Of a stretch of 64,000 nt of DNA, positions 33,453 through 44,155 are shown in pieces (position 1 is the stretch's first letter; the number at the start of each line of letters is the position of its first letter). A program made the translations under genes and the position numbers. This DNA is from Parasponia andersonii. Its lineage: Eukaryota > Streptophyta > Magnoliopsida > Rosales > Cannabaceae. Below the pieces are notes generated by a model that saw only the letters and a list, made by a program, of their open reading frames with translations, made no database searches and was not told the origin of the DNA. The stretch is from the NCBI GenBank assembly GCA_002914805.1, contig JXTB01000258.1, forward strand, positions 72,603 to 136,602, read 5' to 3'.

Positions 33453-33536
33453 CTTGCTCCATTGTTATCGTGTCTCCAGCTAAGTTCCTAGTGATATAGT
33501 ACCTAATAAAAACAAGAATTAAGTATATATATATAT

Positions 33537-33794
33537 GGTTGCTACTCCAATAGGTATTTTTTTTTTACTTATGGGTAGGTATTTTTTTTTTAGCCGTTAG
33601 ATCACCATCTAATGGTGATCCAATGATTATAATGAAATACATGAAAAGACGTACATCATTAATGCTCTTTCTCTCTCTTACTTTTTACAATAAAACTTTT
33701 TACAATAAAAAAATGTGCATTCTAAATTTTCATTGGCCAAATTGATACTTATGCATAGGTAAAAAAAAAAAAAATACCTACTGGATTGGTGCCC
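33537..33794. mobile_element. MITE, 258 bp, copy in C
   Basis: Same family as 20150-20392. The left end reads 'ggttgctactccaataggta' and the reverse-complemented right end 'gggcaccaatccagtaggta'. It is inserted in a shorter TA run at the orthologous place, so B and C inherited the insertion from a common ancestor. Confidence 0.8.
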
Positions 33795-34696
33795 TATATA
33801 TATATAGTAGCGGCCTTATTAAGTTCCAAGATTCCTTATTACTTTTCCCCCCCTTTTTCTTTTACGTTCTTTAGTTTTTACGTTTGTGGTATTTTAATTC
33901 TTAATATAGAAAATTTATGGTATAATAATAAATAATAATTTCTTTTTTTAGTGGAGCAATATAACATTTCCCTTAATAATAATAATAATAATAGCCTTGA
34001 ACAGAATGGCCATATGGCGATGAAAGAAAAATAATGTACAGACTTATATTGTCAGTTGAATCGGTATATACTTCACTTATCTAGACCTAAAACCGGATCA
34101 ATGCCAAAATTAAAATTTCACAAGCTAAACATCACAAATGAGATAAAAAATATTTTGAAATTTCTAAATGTTGAAACATTTCTATAATCACTATTTCAAA
34201 ACATTTTGAGAAGATAATTCCATAATTTTGTATCCACCTTCTAAGCATGAGTATAGATAAATATTAATGTTCAAAAGTCATATGTCATTCACTCATCTTA
34301 CGCAATATATAAGTTAAAAAAAACTAAATATAAATGTATATTAATCCTTACATAACAATGATTAACAAAATCTCATACTCAAGTACCATAAGTCCATTAT
34401 CTTAGTAGGGAATTATCAAAATTAAAAAATAACAATTAATAAGCCCCCAAAAATATTTTCATCTATGCTTCCTTGTCTAAATCACACTAAGTATGAATGA
34501 GTTAATACCTAAAAAAGAATCGATTACAAGTTTTCAATATATATAAAATATTTATTTTTCAAGTCCTACATGATTAGTCATTTTGTAAAATATTTTCTAA
34601 GCACTTTATGAAACCAACCTCCCCAGAAAATTAATCCACTAACAAGCCTTAGACATGTCATTTTGTAAAATATTTTCTAAGTACTTTATGAAACCA

Positions 34697-35190
34697 ACCT
34701 GTCACGACCCGAGACCGGGGTCAATGACAGAATGAGTATTTCATAAATTAGAAATATTAAAAAGAACTAAATAAAAAGACTCAATTCATTCAAAATTTTG
34801 CTCCAGGGACTCTAACCTTTCAAAATTGGCCTCAACAAAATATTTAAATGAAAATAAAATCCCACAATTATGCATCACTTATTGAATATAGACCGTAAAT
34901 AAAACAACTTTTTTAATAGTCGTACATCACAAATCATCTCACACTCAAACTCAGACTTAAGTAATATAAACCATGTCCAGATTTCATATTCTAATTTATA
35001 AAGTTTAATGAAATCCAAATTCCTACTCAAATTTAAATATTTAACAATTCTCGTAGGAAATTACAAAAATATAAATAAACTAGTTGTTCTGCAAATGCCT
35101 CGATTTATCTCTTCTGATAAAAATTACACTTAGTGCCACCTGAAGGGAGGAAAGGGGTGAGCTAATGCCCAGAAGAGAATCAATTACAAG

Positions 35191-35239
<49 letters not shown>

Positions 35240-35959
35240 CTCATGTTGAAGGTCCTGTATGGTCAGTATTCCATTCAAAACAGTTCACAAAACTCAAGTA
35301 CAACTCATAATCCAATAGTCAAACATTTCAAACCATTGTAACATTCATCAAAACCAGTACATATTCAATCAAGCCAACATATATCCATGTATACAATCAT
35401 GATGTCCGAAGTGTCCTAATGGATCACTCGTAAGTCCGAGCCACCTAAAGAGGTACCGTAAGTCAGATCACCCGATGTGGAGCATCGTAAGTCCGATCAC
35501 CCGACGTAAGGCATCGTAAGTCCGATCACCCAATATAGGGCATTGTAAATGTATGAATGTATACAAATGTTTTATAAATGACATAACAAGGATATGCACC
35601 ATTTCCACAGAATCTCAAAATAACCATACAGTATTCTTTAATCAAATCACTTCCAGTCCTCAAAACTGAGTTCTCAAACTATTTTGGATTTTCTAAAAAT
35701 TTCGACATTACTACAGCTATTTTCAATCAAAACCCAAAAATCCAATTTCCTGCAGAAATCATTACAAAACAGTATATATGACACGCCAACCAATATAACG
35801 TGTCTTCTAGGCAGTTTATATCTCAATTCAGGTAAAAAATGAACATAAACACAATTTTTATAAGTTATTTCACGAAATTCTATATTTATTGAAAATATGT
35901 AAAATTCATAAATTAAATTAATTTTAGAATCAAGTAATCGAATCCCTACCTCTATCGAG
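34697..35959. repeat. 'CACGACCC' repeat, best-preserved start
   Basis: It begins 'tgtcacgacccgagaccggg' and is cut by the gap at 35960. It contains 'gggtgagctaatgcccagaa', a TA run at 35195-35232 and a ~33-bp tandem array. No coding frame. It looks like a large LTR or non-autonomous element. Confidence 0.5.
35428..35550. repeat. ~33-bp tandem repeat, about four units
   Basis: Units read 'catcgtaagtccgatcaccc' plus a variable 12-13 bases. The outer units are more divergent. Confidence 0.85.
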
Positions 35960-36109
35960 NNNNNNNNNNNNNNNNNNNNNNNNNNNNNNNNNNNNNNNNN
36001 NNNNNNNNNNNNNNNNNNNNNNNNNNNNNNNNNNNNNNNNNNNNNNNNNNNNNNNNNNNNNNNNNNNNNNNNNNNNNNNNNNNNNNNNNNNNNNNNNNNN
36101 NNNNNNNNN
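35960..36109. other. Assembly gap of 150 N
   Basis: The gap separates the 'CACGACCC' repeat from gypsy gag. The gypsy 5' LTR, primer site and leader are absent from the window, so the real missing length may exceed 150. Confidence 0.95.
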
Positions 36110-36139
36110 TAACAAAAGCTAGATTAAATACTTGCTGCC

Positions 36140-37730
36140 TTGACAGAAGCTAACAGGACGGCGAAGATGGCTCATGAGGCTGTCCTGGGTTTAAAGGATG
36201 AGGTCACCGAAGTTCGTAGAGACAATGCCTGCCTTGAAGGGTTATTAGCAAGCGAGGCTAGGAGCAGGCGAAGGGAGGATTTCGACGAGGAGGTCCAACA
36301 AGAGTTCAGAGGTCAACAACAGCCAAGGGAATTCCCCACCTCGTCCAGATCGTGGATGCAAGGAGAACAACAAAGCCAGACAAGGCCCCTCCGGGCAAAA
36401 ATGGTAGTAGGCAGACGACACCAGAAGAACCCGAAAGTGCGCTCCCCGACTGGAAACAGAAGATGATGGCGAAGCTGAGTAAGAGACTCGGGACTCATCA
36501 CAGCCAAACCCCCGCCGATCTGGTAGAACAGACCGTGTGCGGGATCAACCGAATAGCCTTCGTCGACTAGATTCAGCTGGAGCCCAAGCCAAAGGACTTC
36601 ACGGCCCTGACCTTCAGACCATTCGAAGGAAGGACCGACCTCCTTGATCACATATATCATTTCCAGTAGAAGATGGCTCTGGAAACTAGAGACAATGCCG
36701 TGATCTGCAAAGTCTTCTCCATCACCCTGGTGGGACCACTCCTGTTATGGTTCAGGTAACTCCCGGAGAAATCTATAAATGGATTTGAAGAATTTTGCAA
36801 ACTTTTCCTTAAATAGTACACGAGTGCCTAGAGGCAGCAGAAGACCATGCGAGACCTGGACCGGTTGGAGCAATCCACAAATGAGTTCCTAAGGGATTAT
36901 TTGTCGCATTTCCTGGAAGTGATGTCTTTAGTGCATGACAGTGACTCGACCCAAGCCACGAGCTCTTTCGTCAGGGGCTTATAGCCAAGATCGATGCTGT
37001 CAGACCATCTGCTCTTAAATCTACCATACGACATGACTGATGTCCTGCAAAATCAGAAGAGATATTTAAGGTACTAGAGAGCCACCAGAAAGCACCCAAA
37101 GCCTCCGTGGCAATAGCAACAACACCAGCACAAACCCCAGCCACGCAGGGAGTAAGGAGGCCTACGCCAGCCCAGGACTCGACTCTGAAGTAGGCAACCC
37201 TGAGCCAGGCCAATCAAGAAAGCAACAAGAGGAGGAAAATGTTTAAAGACCCTCTGTCGAAGTTTGAGCTTAACAGACTAATAGACGTGATTTACCTCCA
37301 GAACAAAGACAAGGGCATTTTTAAAGATCCCCCACAAGTCCGGCATTCCTGACCATATGAAGAACAAGAGCAGGTACTGCCAGTTCCATAGAGATCACAG
37401 GCACGACACCATCCATTAGCGCAGCCTTTACTCGCAAGTTATGATGGCGATCCAGGCTGGAAAGCTAAAACAATATTTGAAGGCGAGCGGAAGCCAGTCC
37501 AAGGGAGACGCCGCCGGGCTGGAAAAGGGAAAGCAGACCAGGCCTCCGGGTCAGGGGAGCAGGCTTTGAGGAGAGTACCGATGATTGTAGGTAGACCAGA
37601 GCCGACCGAGAGTCAGGAAGAAAAGAAAAAACATCAGAAAAGGACCGAAGAGAGGGTGAAGCGCTTGAGAGGCCTTGGGTATTCCGTGAATCACAGAGCT
37701 AAGCCTCAACCACCCCCCATCGCCTTCACC
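36140..37730 (+). pseudogene. Gypsy gag (decayed)
   Basis: An N-terminal coiled-coil-like part (about 36140-36350, HEAVLGLKDEVTEVRRDNACLE) is followed at about 36560-37060 by the Retrotrans_gag core. This includes FTALTFRPFEGRTDLLDHI, a WFR segment and 'SLVHDSDSTQATSSFVRGL'. At about 37375 the block YCQFHRDHRHDT is the Tat-type histidine/cysteine segment that precedes 'QAGKLKQYL'. Stops at 36568, 36667, 36757, 36814, 36829 and 36982 and shifts break it. Confidence 0.85.
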
Positions 37731-37737
37731 TAGTAAG

Positions 37738-38078
37738 ATTTGGCCACGGTGCACCTGCCTCATGACGACCTCCTAGTGATCAAGTTGCAGATCGTCTCCG
37801 CGATAGTGGGAAGGGTCCTGGTCGACGGTGAAAGTAGCGTCGACATCTTGTTCCTCGGCACTTTTGAGAACATGGTTCTGAACCGAAGCACGCTCAAGCC
37901 GACCTATCAACCGTTGTTCGCCTTCAACAACAGTAAGGTCAGCCCCTTGGGCGTCGTGACTTTGAAGGTTTGTGCTACAGAGAGGTGCCTGGACGTAGAT
38001 TTCGTCGTCATTGATTACCAGTCCTTATTAAATACCATCATGGGAAGGGGATGGATCCACGCCATGCATAGGGCATAG
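37738..38078 (+). pseudogene. Gypsy aspartic protease
   Basis: The 112-codon frame at 37740 reads RVLVDGESSVDILFLGTFE, the Tat-type protease active site (V-D-G-x-S-S). It then has FNNSKVSPLGVVTLKV and a YQSLLNTIMGRGWIH end, which fit the retropepsin fold of this clade. The position after D-G carries Glu where a small residue (usually Gly) is expected. A stop follows GWIHAMHRA. Confidence 0.85.
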
Positions 38079-38099
38079 ATAGCAGTCAAAGGACCACCT

Positions 38100-39410
38100 A
38101 CCAGCATATATGAGGCGGATCGAAGAGGAGTCTGATAGGCTAGAAACCACGATTGAGGAGCTCGTAGCGGTCCCTTTGAAAGAAGTAGAACTGGAGAAAG
38201 TAATCTTGATTGGGGCCCTGCTGTCCGAAAGGGAGAGGAGCGAGCTGTTGGAATTCCTCAGGCGGAACAAGGACGTCTTTGCATGGTCCCATGATGACAT
38301 GCCCAGAATAGACCCCGCGCACACCTGCCACCGTTTGAACATAGACCCCAACTTTCCTTCGGTCAGACAAAAGCCTCGAAGATTTACGCCGAAGAAAAAT
38401 AGAGCGATCAACAAGGAGGTCGAGATACTATTGGAAAATGGCCTAATAATGGAGTGCGTATACCCATGCTGGGTCTCTAACCCGGTAGTGGTAAAGTAGA
38501 AGAGCGGCGACAATCGGACCTGCATAGATTTCACCAATCTGAACAAGGCCTGCCCAAAGGACAGTTTTTCCTTGCCGAAGATCGATTAAATGGTCGATGC
38601 GACTGTAGGATTCGATAAGATGAGCTTCCTAGATGCTTACTTTGGATACAACTAGATCCCTCTATACGAAGAAGACCAGATCCACATGACATTCATTACG
38701 AAACGAGGCCTGTACTGCTACAAACGCATGCCTTTTGGTTTGAAGAACGCAGGGACGACCTACCAGAGGCTGATGAACAAAATGTTCGCCGAGCTACTAG
38801 GAAAAACGATGAAGGTATACATCGATAACATGGTCATGAAGAGAAAGAAGCTTTGGACCATCTGAGACATTTGGACGAGTGTTTTCAAGTTCTGAAGCAC
38901 TACTGAATGCATTTGAACCCCAAAAAGTGCACTTTCGGAGTATCCTCTGACCAGTTCCTGGGGCACATCGTAAGCAGAAGGGGCATTGAGGCCAACCCGA
39001 CCCAGTTATCCTCAATTGCAGATGTACAAAGACCCTCGACCGTTAGGGAGGTCCAGCGCCTAACCGGGAAGATAGCCGCACTCAGCTGGTTTGTCTCCAA
39101 AATGTCTGACCGATGTAGCCTTTCTTCCAAAGTATAAAGATAAAGCTCCCCAGTCGTCTGGGGGGAGGAGCAGGATAAGGCACTGACAGAGCTCAAGCAG
39201 TATTTAAGTCACCCGCCCATCCTGGCCTCCCCTGCAGAAGGATAGCACTTATATGCTTATTTGGCAGTGTCCGAGGTAGCGATCAGCACTGTACTATTCG
39301 TCGAGGAAGACAACAAGTAGAAGCCGGTGTTTTATGCAAGCCGCATGCTCCTAGATGCAGAGATACGATACAGTATGGCAAAGAAATTGGTTCTTGCTTT
39401 GGTCAACGCT
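38100..39410 (+). pseudogene. Gypsy reverse transcriptase and start of first RNase H
   Basis: From 38110 a 129-codon frame leads into the RT with 'FAWSHDDMP' and KNRAINKEVEILLENGLI. The RT core continues after stops with CIDFTNLNKACPKDSF, KMSFLDAY, FGLKNAGTTYQRLMNK and, at 38818-38832, YIDNM. The catalytic box of the family is Y-x-D-D, so the second Asp is replaced by Asn and the enzyme is dead even apart from the stops. A frameshift follows at about 38845. The connection and RNase H begin at about 39140 and run to LVNA, where the solo LTR cuts in. Confidence 0.9.
39405..39409 (+). repeat. Target-site duplication AACGC (left)
   Basis: AACGC borders the solo LTR on the left. AATAC borders it on the right (41402-41406). 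The two differ only at the CpG, where CG has become TA. Confidence 0.7.
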
Positions 39411-41401
39411 GTTGGTAAATTGACCTAATACTTAGAAAAAATCATGCATGTATACATATATGGAAAATACATGATCATATCATGAACGCAGCAGAAAAAA
39501 TAGTGGATTTAGGTTTTAAAATTTTACATGAAAATAGTTTTCATAACCATATAACACACATGCATCTTATACAGGATCATGTATAATATAAATCAAATCT
39601 AGATACAAAACCCTATAAATGAGATTAGGGTTTACCTCTTGTAGCATGTTCCTCCTTGATCTCCTTATTGGTGGTGATCAAACCTCCAACCCTAGATCTT
39701 CTTGTCTATGCTCTTGCTCTTGGTTGATGAGGCGAGTGGGCACCAAGTCGAAAATTTCGTTGGAGAACGATCAAGAACACCTTCTTGATCCTATGGAATA
39801 CCAGGATGTGAGATGAGACTATGAGATTGTAGAAAACCTTTTTCACTCTCACTTAACCTAGGTTGGCTGAAATCTCTCTCTCTCCCTGTGTCTATGCGTG
39901 TGACTCTCTTAGAGTTACTGTGTAGTTTTTTCTCTCATATATCTTATATATATGGGACCCAAAACTGCTAACCCTAGTCCAATTAGGATTGAGCTTGTTC
40001 TCCAATTTGGGCTTTAGGTGTATTTTTATAAATATGTCCAACTCATGAAACTTATTTATAAAAATACTAACTTTTATGTAGAATCATTATTTTAACAGTT
40101 TCATGAAACTAATTTCATAAATACCACCAACCAATTAATGAGCTTAATTGAGCTAGACAAGGGACCTAATGGATCCAAATAATCTAAGCTCCAATAATAT
40201 AATAAATACATAATAATTCTTATTATGGTATTTGTATAAATATTATTAGTAAATGGGACACTCCACTAAAGGCTCAATATTGCACTCTTAGATTAAATGT
40301 AATGCTTTTTATAGATATTTAATCAACTAACCTTGATTAATCGATCCATCTAGCATATTCTATACCACATAGATAATTCCTATACAATGCCGTAGTTGGA
40401 TAGGTGAAATTACCGTAATACCCCTCTAACATCTATTTACCTTTAAGTTACCATCTTTCTATCAAGGAATAATGTTGTCGATAATTATGTTCTCAATAGC
40501 CATTTAGACAAAATTATCAACTAATTCACAAAGTGAATACTAAGATCTTAGATTTAATTATTCCATGAATCTTGAAAGAATCTAAAGTAGCATTAATGTA
40601 TAGTGTCCTTAACTATTTGGTATTCCCATTAATTCATAAGCCATAACCTCCAATATACTAGAGTTCACCTCTAATTTCATAGAGATTAGTCTTTTAACAA
40701 ATCAAAAGGCTATAACCCATGAAAGCAAGTCCAGTTAAACATCAAGAATTAAGATTTATATGCTAAGAGCTAGTTTGTGATAATATAAGAATTGAGTTAT
40801 GACACTCCAATTCTTTATATTACCTAGTCTAGTTGAATACACATAACTTATTTATGTTGTATTAGTATTTCCATCAGAATTCAGATACTTCAATGATTTG
40901 AGACACATCATTCTCGTTGAGATAGACAAACACTACAACCTATAGTAAATAAAGTATTCCATCTTTATTTACAGATTGTAAACTATTTCATTTAGACTTA
41001 GATAAATAAACAAGTCTCCCCATAATTAACACTTAATCATGTTTGTTTCTTTATACACATATAAAGTCATGGAATCTTTTTCAGATAAATAAACTATTCA
41101 ACTAAGATAGTTTAATCTAGCAAATATTATAATTTTCAGTAAAAAAAATATTCCATCTTTATTTATAGATTATGAACTAATTAATTTAGACTTAGATAAA
41201 TAAACAAGTCTCCCCATAATTAACACTTAATCATGTTTGTTTCTTTATACACATATAAAGTCATGGAATCTTTTTTAGATGAATAAACTATTCAATTAAG
41301 ATAGTTTAATCTAGCAAATATTATAATTTCATATAAAAGATAGTTGTTTATACTAAAAAGAGTAAAAGTGGAATCTGCTTTTTAAGGCAAAAATCCCAAC
41401 A
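39410..41401 (-). mobile_element. Solo LTR (1992 bp) nested in gypsy RNase H
   Basis: It starts TGTTGG and ends CCAACA, as complementary LTR ends do, and interrupts the RNase H frame exactly between LVNA and KKRLRQYF. No internal retroviral coding or second LTR is present, so it is a solo LTR left by recombination. Read on the minus strand, it has at its far end 'ttctgctgcgttcatgatat' and 'tagggttttgtatctaga', like the 3' part of many large plant copia LTRs, so its own sense is probably minus. A 130-bp internal near-duplication lies at about 41020-41135 and 41200-41310 ('gtctccccataattaacact' twice). The 65-codon frame at 39619 is not a gene. Confidence 0.85.
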
Positions 41402-41406
41402 AATAC

Positions 41407-41560
41407 TAAGAAGAGATTGAGGCAGTACTTCGAGGCACACTCAGTCATGGTGTATACAGATTTTTCCATCCGGCAGTTCTTGGCCAAACCGGATCTATCG
41501 AGATGACTGACCAAATGGGCCATCGAGCTGGAGATATACGACATCGAATACTAGCCTCAA
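41407..41560 (+). pseudogene. Gypsy first RNase H, second half
   Basis: It continues from 39409 as KKRLRQYFEAHSVMVYTDFS, then PDLSR-stop and WAIELEIYDIEY-stop. VYTD and the 'WAIEL...DI' end are the RNase H/tether landmarks of gypsy pol. Confidence 0.88.
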
Positions 41561-41564
41561 GTAG

Positions 41565-42208
41565 CAAAGAAGGGGCAAGTCATGGCAGACTTCCTAGTAG
41601 AAATCCAATCTTTCGGTGAGCCACGCGACCCGCCACAGACGCCTCCGGCTCACATCCTTTCAACCTGGGCCCTTTACACCGATGTATCTACGAATACCTC
41701 AGGGTCAGGCATCGGAATAGTCCTGCGGACCCCACCAGGACTCAGGATAGAGAAAGTTTTGAGACTTGGTTTCCAGGTGACAAATAATGAGGCAGAGTAC
41801 GAAGCGCTACTGCAAGGCCTTGAGCTAGCCCTGCACTTCGGAGTAGAGAACGTCGCAGTAAAAACTGACTCACAGCTAATCGTGGGTCTGGTTAGGGGAG
41901 ACTTCGAAGTGAAAAAGCCAAGATTACACAGGTACTTCTCCAAGATAATAGGGGCAAAAGCCCGCTTTAACAACTTCGATATTGAACAGATACCTAGGGA
42001 GATGAACCAAAAGGCTGACGAGCTAGCTAGAAGTGTATCGATGGGGGGGACGACCAAACGCACAGAGATTCTGCTAGAAGGTGAACACATGAGAGACCCC
42101 TTGGAGAACTCCGCGTGCCATATGTTTGCGACCGACTCTGAAGACGAAGGCTGGATGAGACCTATCACCCAATACCTGGTGTCGGGGAACCTGCCCACAG
42201 ACCCCTAA
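41565..42208 (+). pseudogene. Gypsy second (archaeal-type) RNase H
   Basis: A 208-codon frame from 41582 is open over the whole domain. ALYTDVSTNTSGSGIGIVL holds the first catalytic Asp (a Gly-Ala pair usual in the family is changed). NNEAEYEALLQGLELAL holds the Glu, VKTDSQLIVGLVRGDFEVK the second Asp, and IPREMNQKADELAR the last. This extra RNase H is specific to the Tat clade of plant gypsy elements. It is the best preserved stretch of this element. Confidence 0.92.
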
Positions 42209-42299
42209 AAAGCAAGGTCGATAAGACTGCAGGTTACCTAATACTCAATGGTGGGGGCCGACTATACAGAAGATCAACGATGGGACCGATGTTAAGGTG

Positions 42300-43375
42300 C
42301 GTAGGCCCCATAGAGGCATAGAAGCTGATGGTGGAAATCCACGAGGAAGTGTGTGGCAACCACTCTGGCGGGCAGAGCCTCACCCACAGGGCCTTAACGA
42401 CGGGATACTTCTGACCCTACATGATGATCGAGGCGGCCCAGTTTGTCAAGAAATGCGATAAGTGCCAGAGGTTTGCTCCCTTGAAATGCCAACCCGTGGA
42501 AGAGCTCCATTCGAATATAACTCCTTGGCCCTTCACTAAGTGGGGTCTGGATATCGTCGGAGAGCTCCCCAAAACCTCGGGGGAAGGAGGTATATCTTAC
42601 TTGCCACCGATTATTTCACCAAATGGGTGGAAGCTGAAGCCTACGCAACCTCAATAAGGCAGATACGATTAACTTTATTTGGAAAAATATAATTTGCCAG
42701 TACGGAATCCCGAACGAGATACATGCTAACCATGGCACATAGTTCCAAAACACCAAACTCAAGGAGCTGTGTGATTTGTATGACATAAAGCTCAGCTTTT
42801 CATATGTAAATTACCCTCAGGGGAATGGCCAAGCAGAGGCAACGAACAAGGCCATCTTCAGCAATATTAAAAAGAACTTGCAAGAAGCAAAAGGAAAGTG
42901 GTTAGAAGATCTACCAGCCATCGTGTAGGCCCACCAAACCACAGAGCGGAGGTCAACAAGAAGAACACCCTTTGCCATGGTTTATAGGTCAGAGGCTGTG
43001 ATTCCGACCGAAATTGGCCTCCCAACCCTTCACTCTAAAGTGGTAAAAGACGCCTCACTAAATGAGCAACAGCTAAGCCGTAACATAGACCTCCTTGAAG
43101 AAATGAGAGATGTGGCTCTGATCCATCTGGCCTCGTACCACCAGCAAGCTAGATCTTATTACGCAAAGAAAGTCAACGTTCGCCGGTTTAATGCTGAAGA
43201 TTGGTTCTTGAAGGTCAGAACACGGAATTCCTCAAAGCTAGACTCTAACTGGGTCGGACCCTACGAGGTGATCAAAGCGCTCGACAATGGCACATACATC
43301 CTAAAAGAACTCAAGACCGGGAAGAGCCTACCCAACACGTGGAATGCCCAACACTTGAAGAAATACTACGTGTGA
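42300..43375 (+). pseudogene. Gypsy integrase (decayed)
   Basis: The zinc-binding N-domain lies at about 42339-42480 (EVCGNHSGGQSL ... CDKCQRF). The core begins with WPFTKWGLDIVGELP (42530; first Asp) and shifts frame at about 42600, where ATDYFTKWVEAEAYA continues in another frame. Near 42721-42741 the second catalytic Asp codon is AAC (Asn), followed by a CAG-to-TAG stop. The Glu region YPQGNGQAEATNKAI is intact at about 42810. The last part, open from 42977 to 43375 (GSEAVIP-like start, WVGPYEVIKALDNGTYIL, NTWNAQHLKKYYV), is the C-terminal domain and pol end. Confidence 0.9.
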
Positions 43376-43529
43376 AACACATGTAAATGCTTGTATTATT
43401 AAATAGCCCGATTCCAAAACAAATCGAGATGTCTGCTATACGGATTTACCCACTAGTTTGCTATGTAAAAGGGTTTGCCCCCAGTACCAGACCCCTTGAA
43501 CTATTCGCACAAATAAAGATCGTATTGTA

Positions 43530-43965
43530 GGAATCACATCGCGTAATAAAATGCTTGCCGATGGCCCAAGAAAACATACGAAGAGGAATGAGCTACCTAA
43601 TAAAATGCTTGCCAGTAGACCTCAATAAAAATTGTACTGTGGGAATCACATCGCGAAATAAAATGCTTGCCGATGGTCTGAGAAAACGTACGAGGAAGAA
43701 TGAACTGCGCAATAAACTGCTTGCCAGTAGACCTCAATAAAGATTATACTGTGGGAATCACATTGCGCAATAAAATGCTTGCCGATGGCCCAAGAAAACG
43801 TACAAAGAGGGGCGGACTGTGCAATAAAATGCTTGCCAGCAAATTTCATCAAAGATCGTACTACGGGAATCACATCACACAATAAAATGCTTGCCGATGA
43901 CCCGAGAGGACGTACGAAGGGCAACAGGCTATGCAACAAAACTTACTGCCGACCCTCAAGAAACA
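43530..43965 (+). repeat. 112-bp tandem array downstream of gypsy pol
   Basis: 'ggaatcacat' recurs at 43530, 43642, 43754 and 43866, exactly 112 bp apart. Each unit contains 'aataaaatgcttgcc' twice, so it is a dimer of a ~56-bp repeat. Tandem arrays at this place are a known habit of Tat/Ogre-type elements. The overlapping short frames on both strands are by-products. Confidence 0.95.
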
Positions 43966-44007
43966 TATGCACGATGGGGAAGAATTGAGCGATAACACCC
44001 CTACCCC

Positions 44008-44155
44008 AGAGAGCACCTTAGCTATACATTAGCTGAAGGTAAATTGAGCCAGGGTCTCCCTATTGGAAGCATACCCTCCCTAGAGAGCACTTTAGCTATG
44101 CGTAAGCTGAAGGTAAACGGGGGCAGGATCTACCCATTGGAAGTGGACCCAGATA
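44008..44155 (+). repeat. 74-bp direct repeat, two units
   Basis: 'agagagcaccttagctat..' at 44008 and 'agagagcactttagctat..' at 44082 head two units that share 'tagctgaaggtaaa' and 'ccattggaag'-like ends. 44160-44860 shows no recognised gene. Confidence 0.8.

Larger units (their letters stand above)
32455..34690 (+). repeat. Segmental duplication copy C
   Basis: It aligns with copy A from 'ggaactcagttggagacaaa' onward but lacks about 800 bp (A 13520-14325). It carries the MITE shared with copy B and the 'tagacctaaaaccggatcaa' stretch missing from A. It also has half-decayed versions of A's 91-bp tandem duplication near 34577-34700. Confidence 0.85.

Noticed and set aside
35930..36115. 61-codon minus frame
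   Set aside because: It also runs across Ns and has no real sequence content.
38028..38546. 172-codon minus-strand frame opposite gypsy protease/RT
   Set aside because: Shadow frame in GC-rich retrotransposon DNA; the plus strand carries the recognisable motifs.
41674..42198. 174-codon minus-strand frame opposite gypsy RNase H
   Set aside because: It is the shadow of the well-supported RNase H frame on the plus strand.
43530..43965. CRISPR-like regular repeats
   Set aside because: Units are 112-bp tandem copies without unique spacers, inside a plant retrotransposon.
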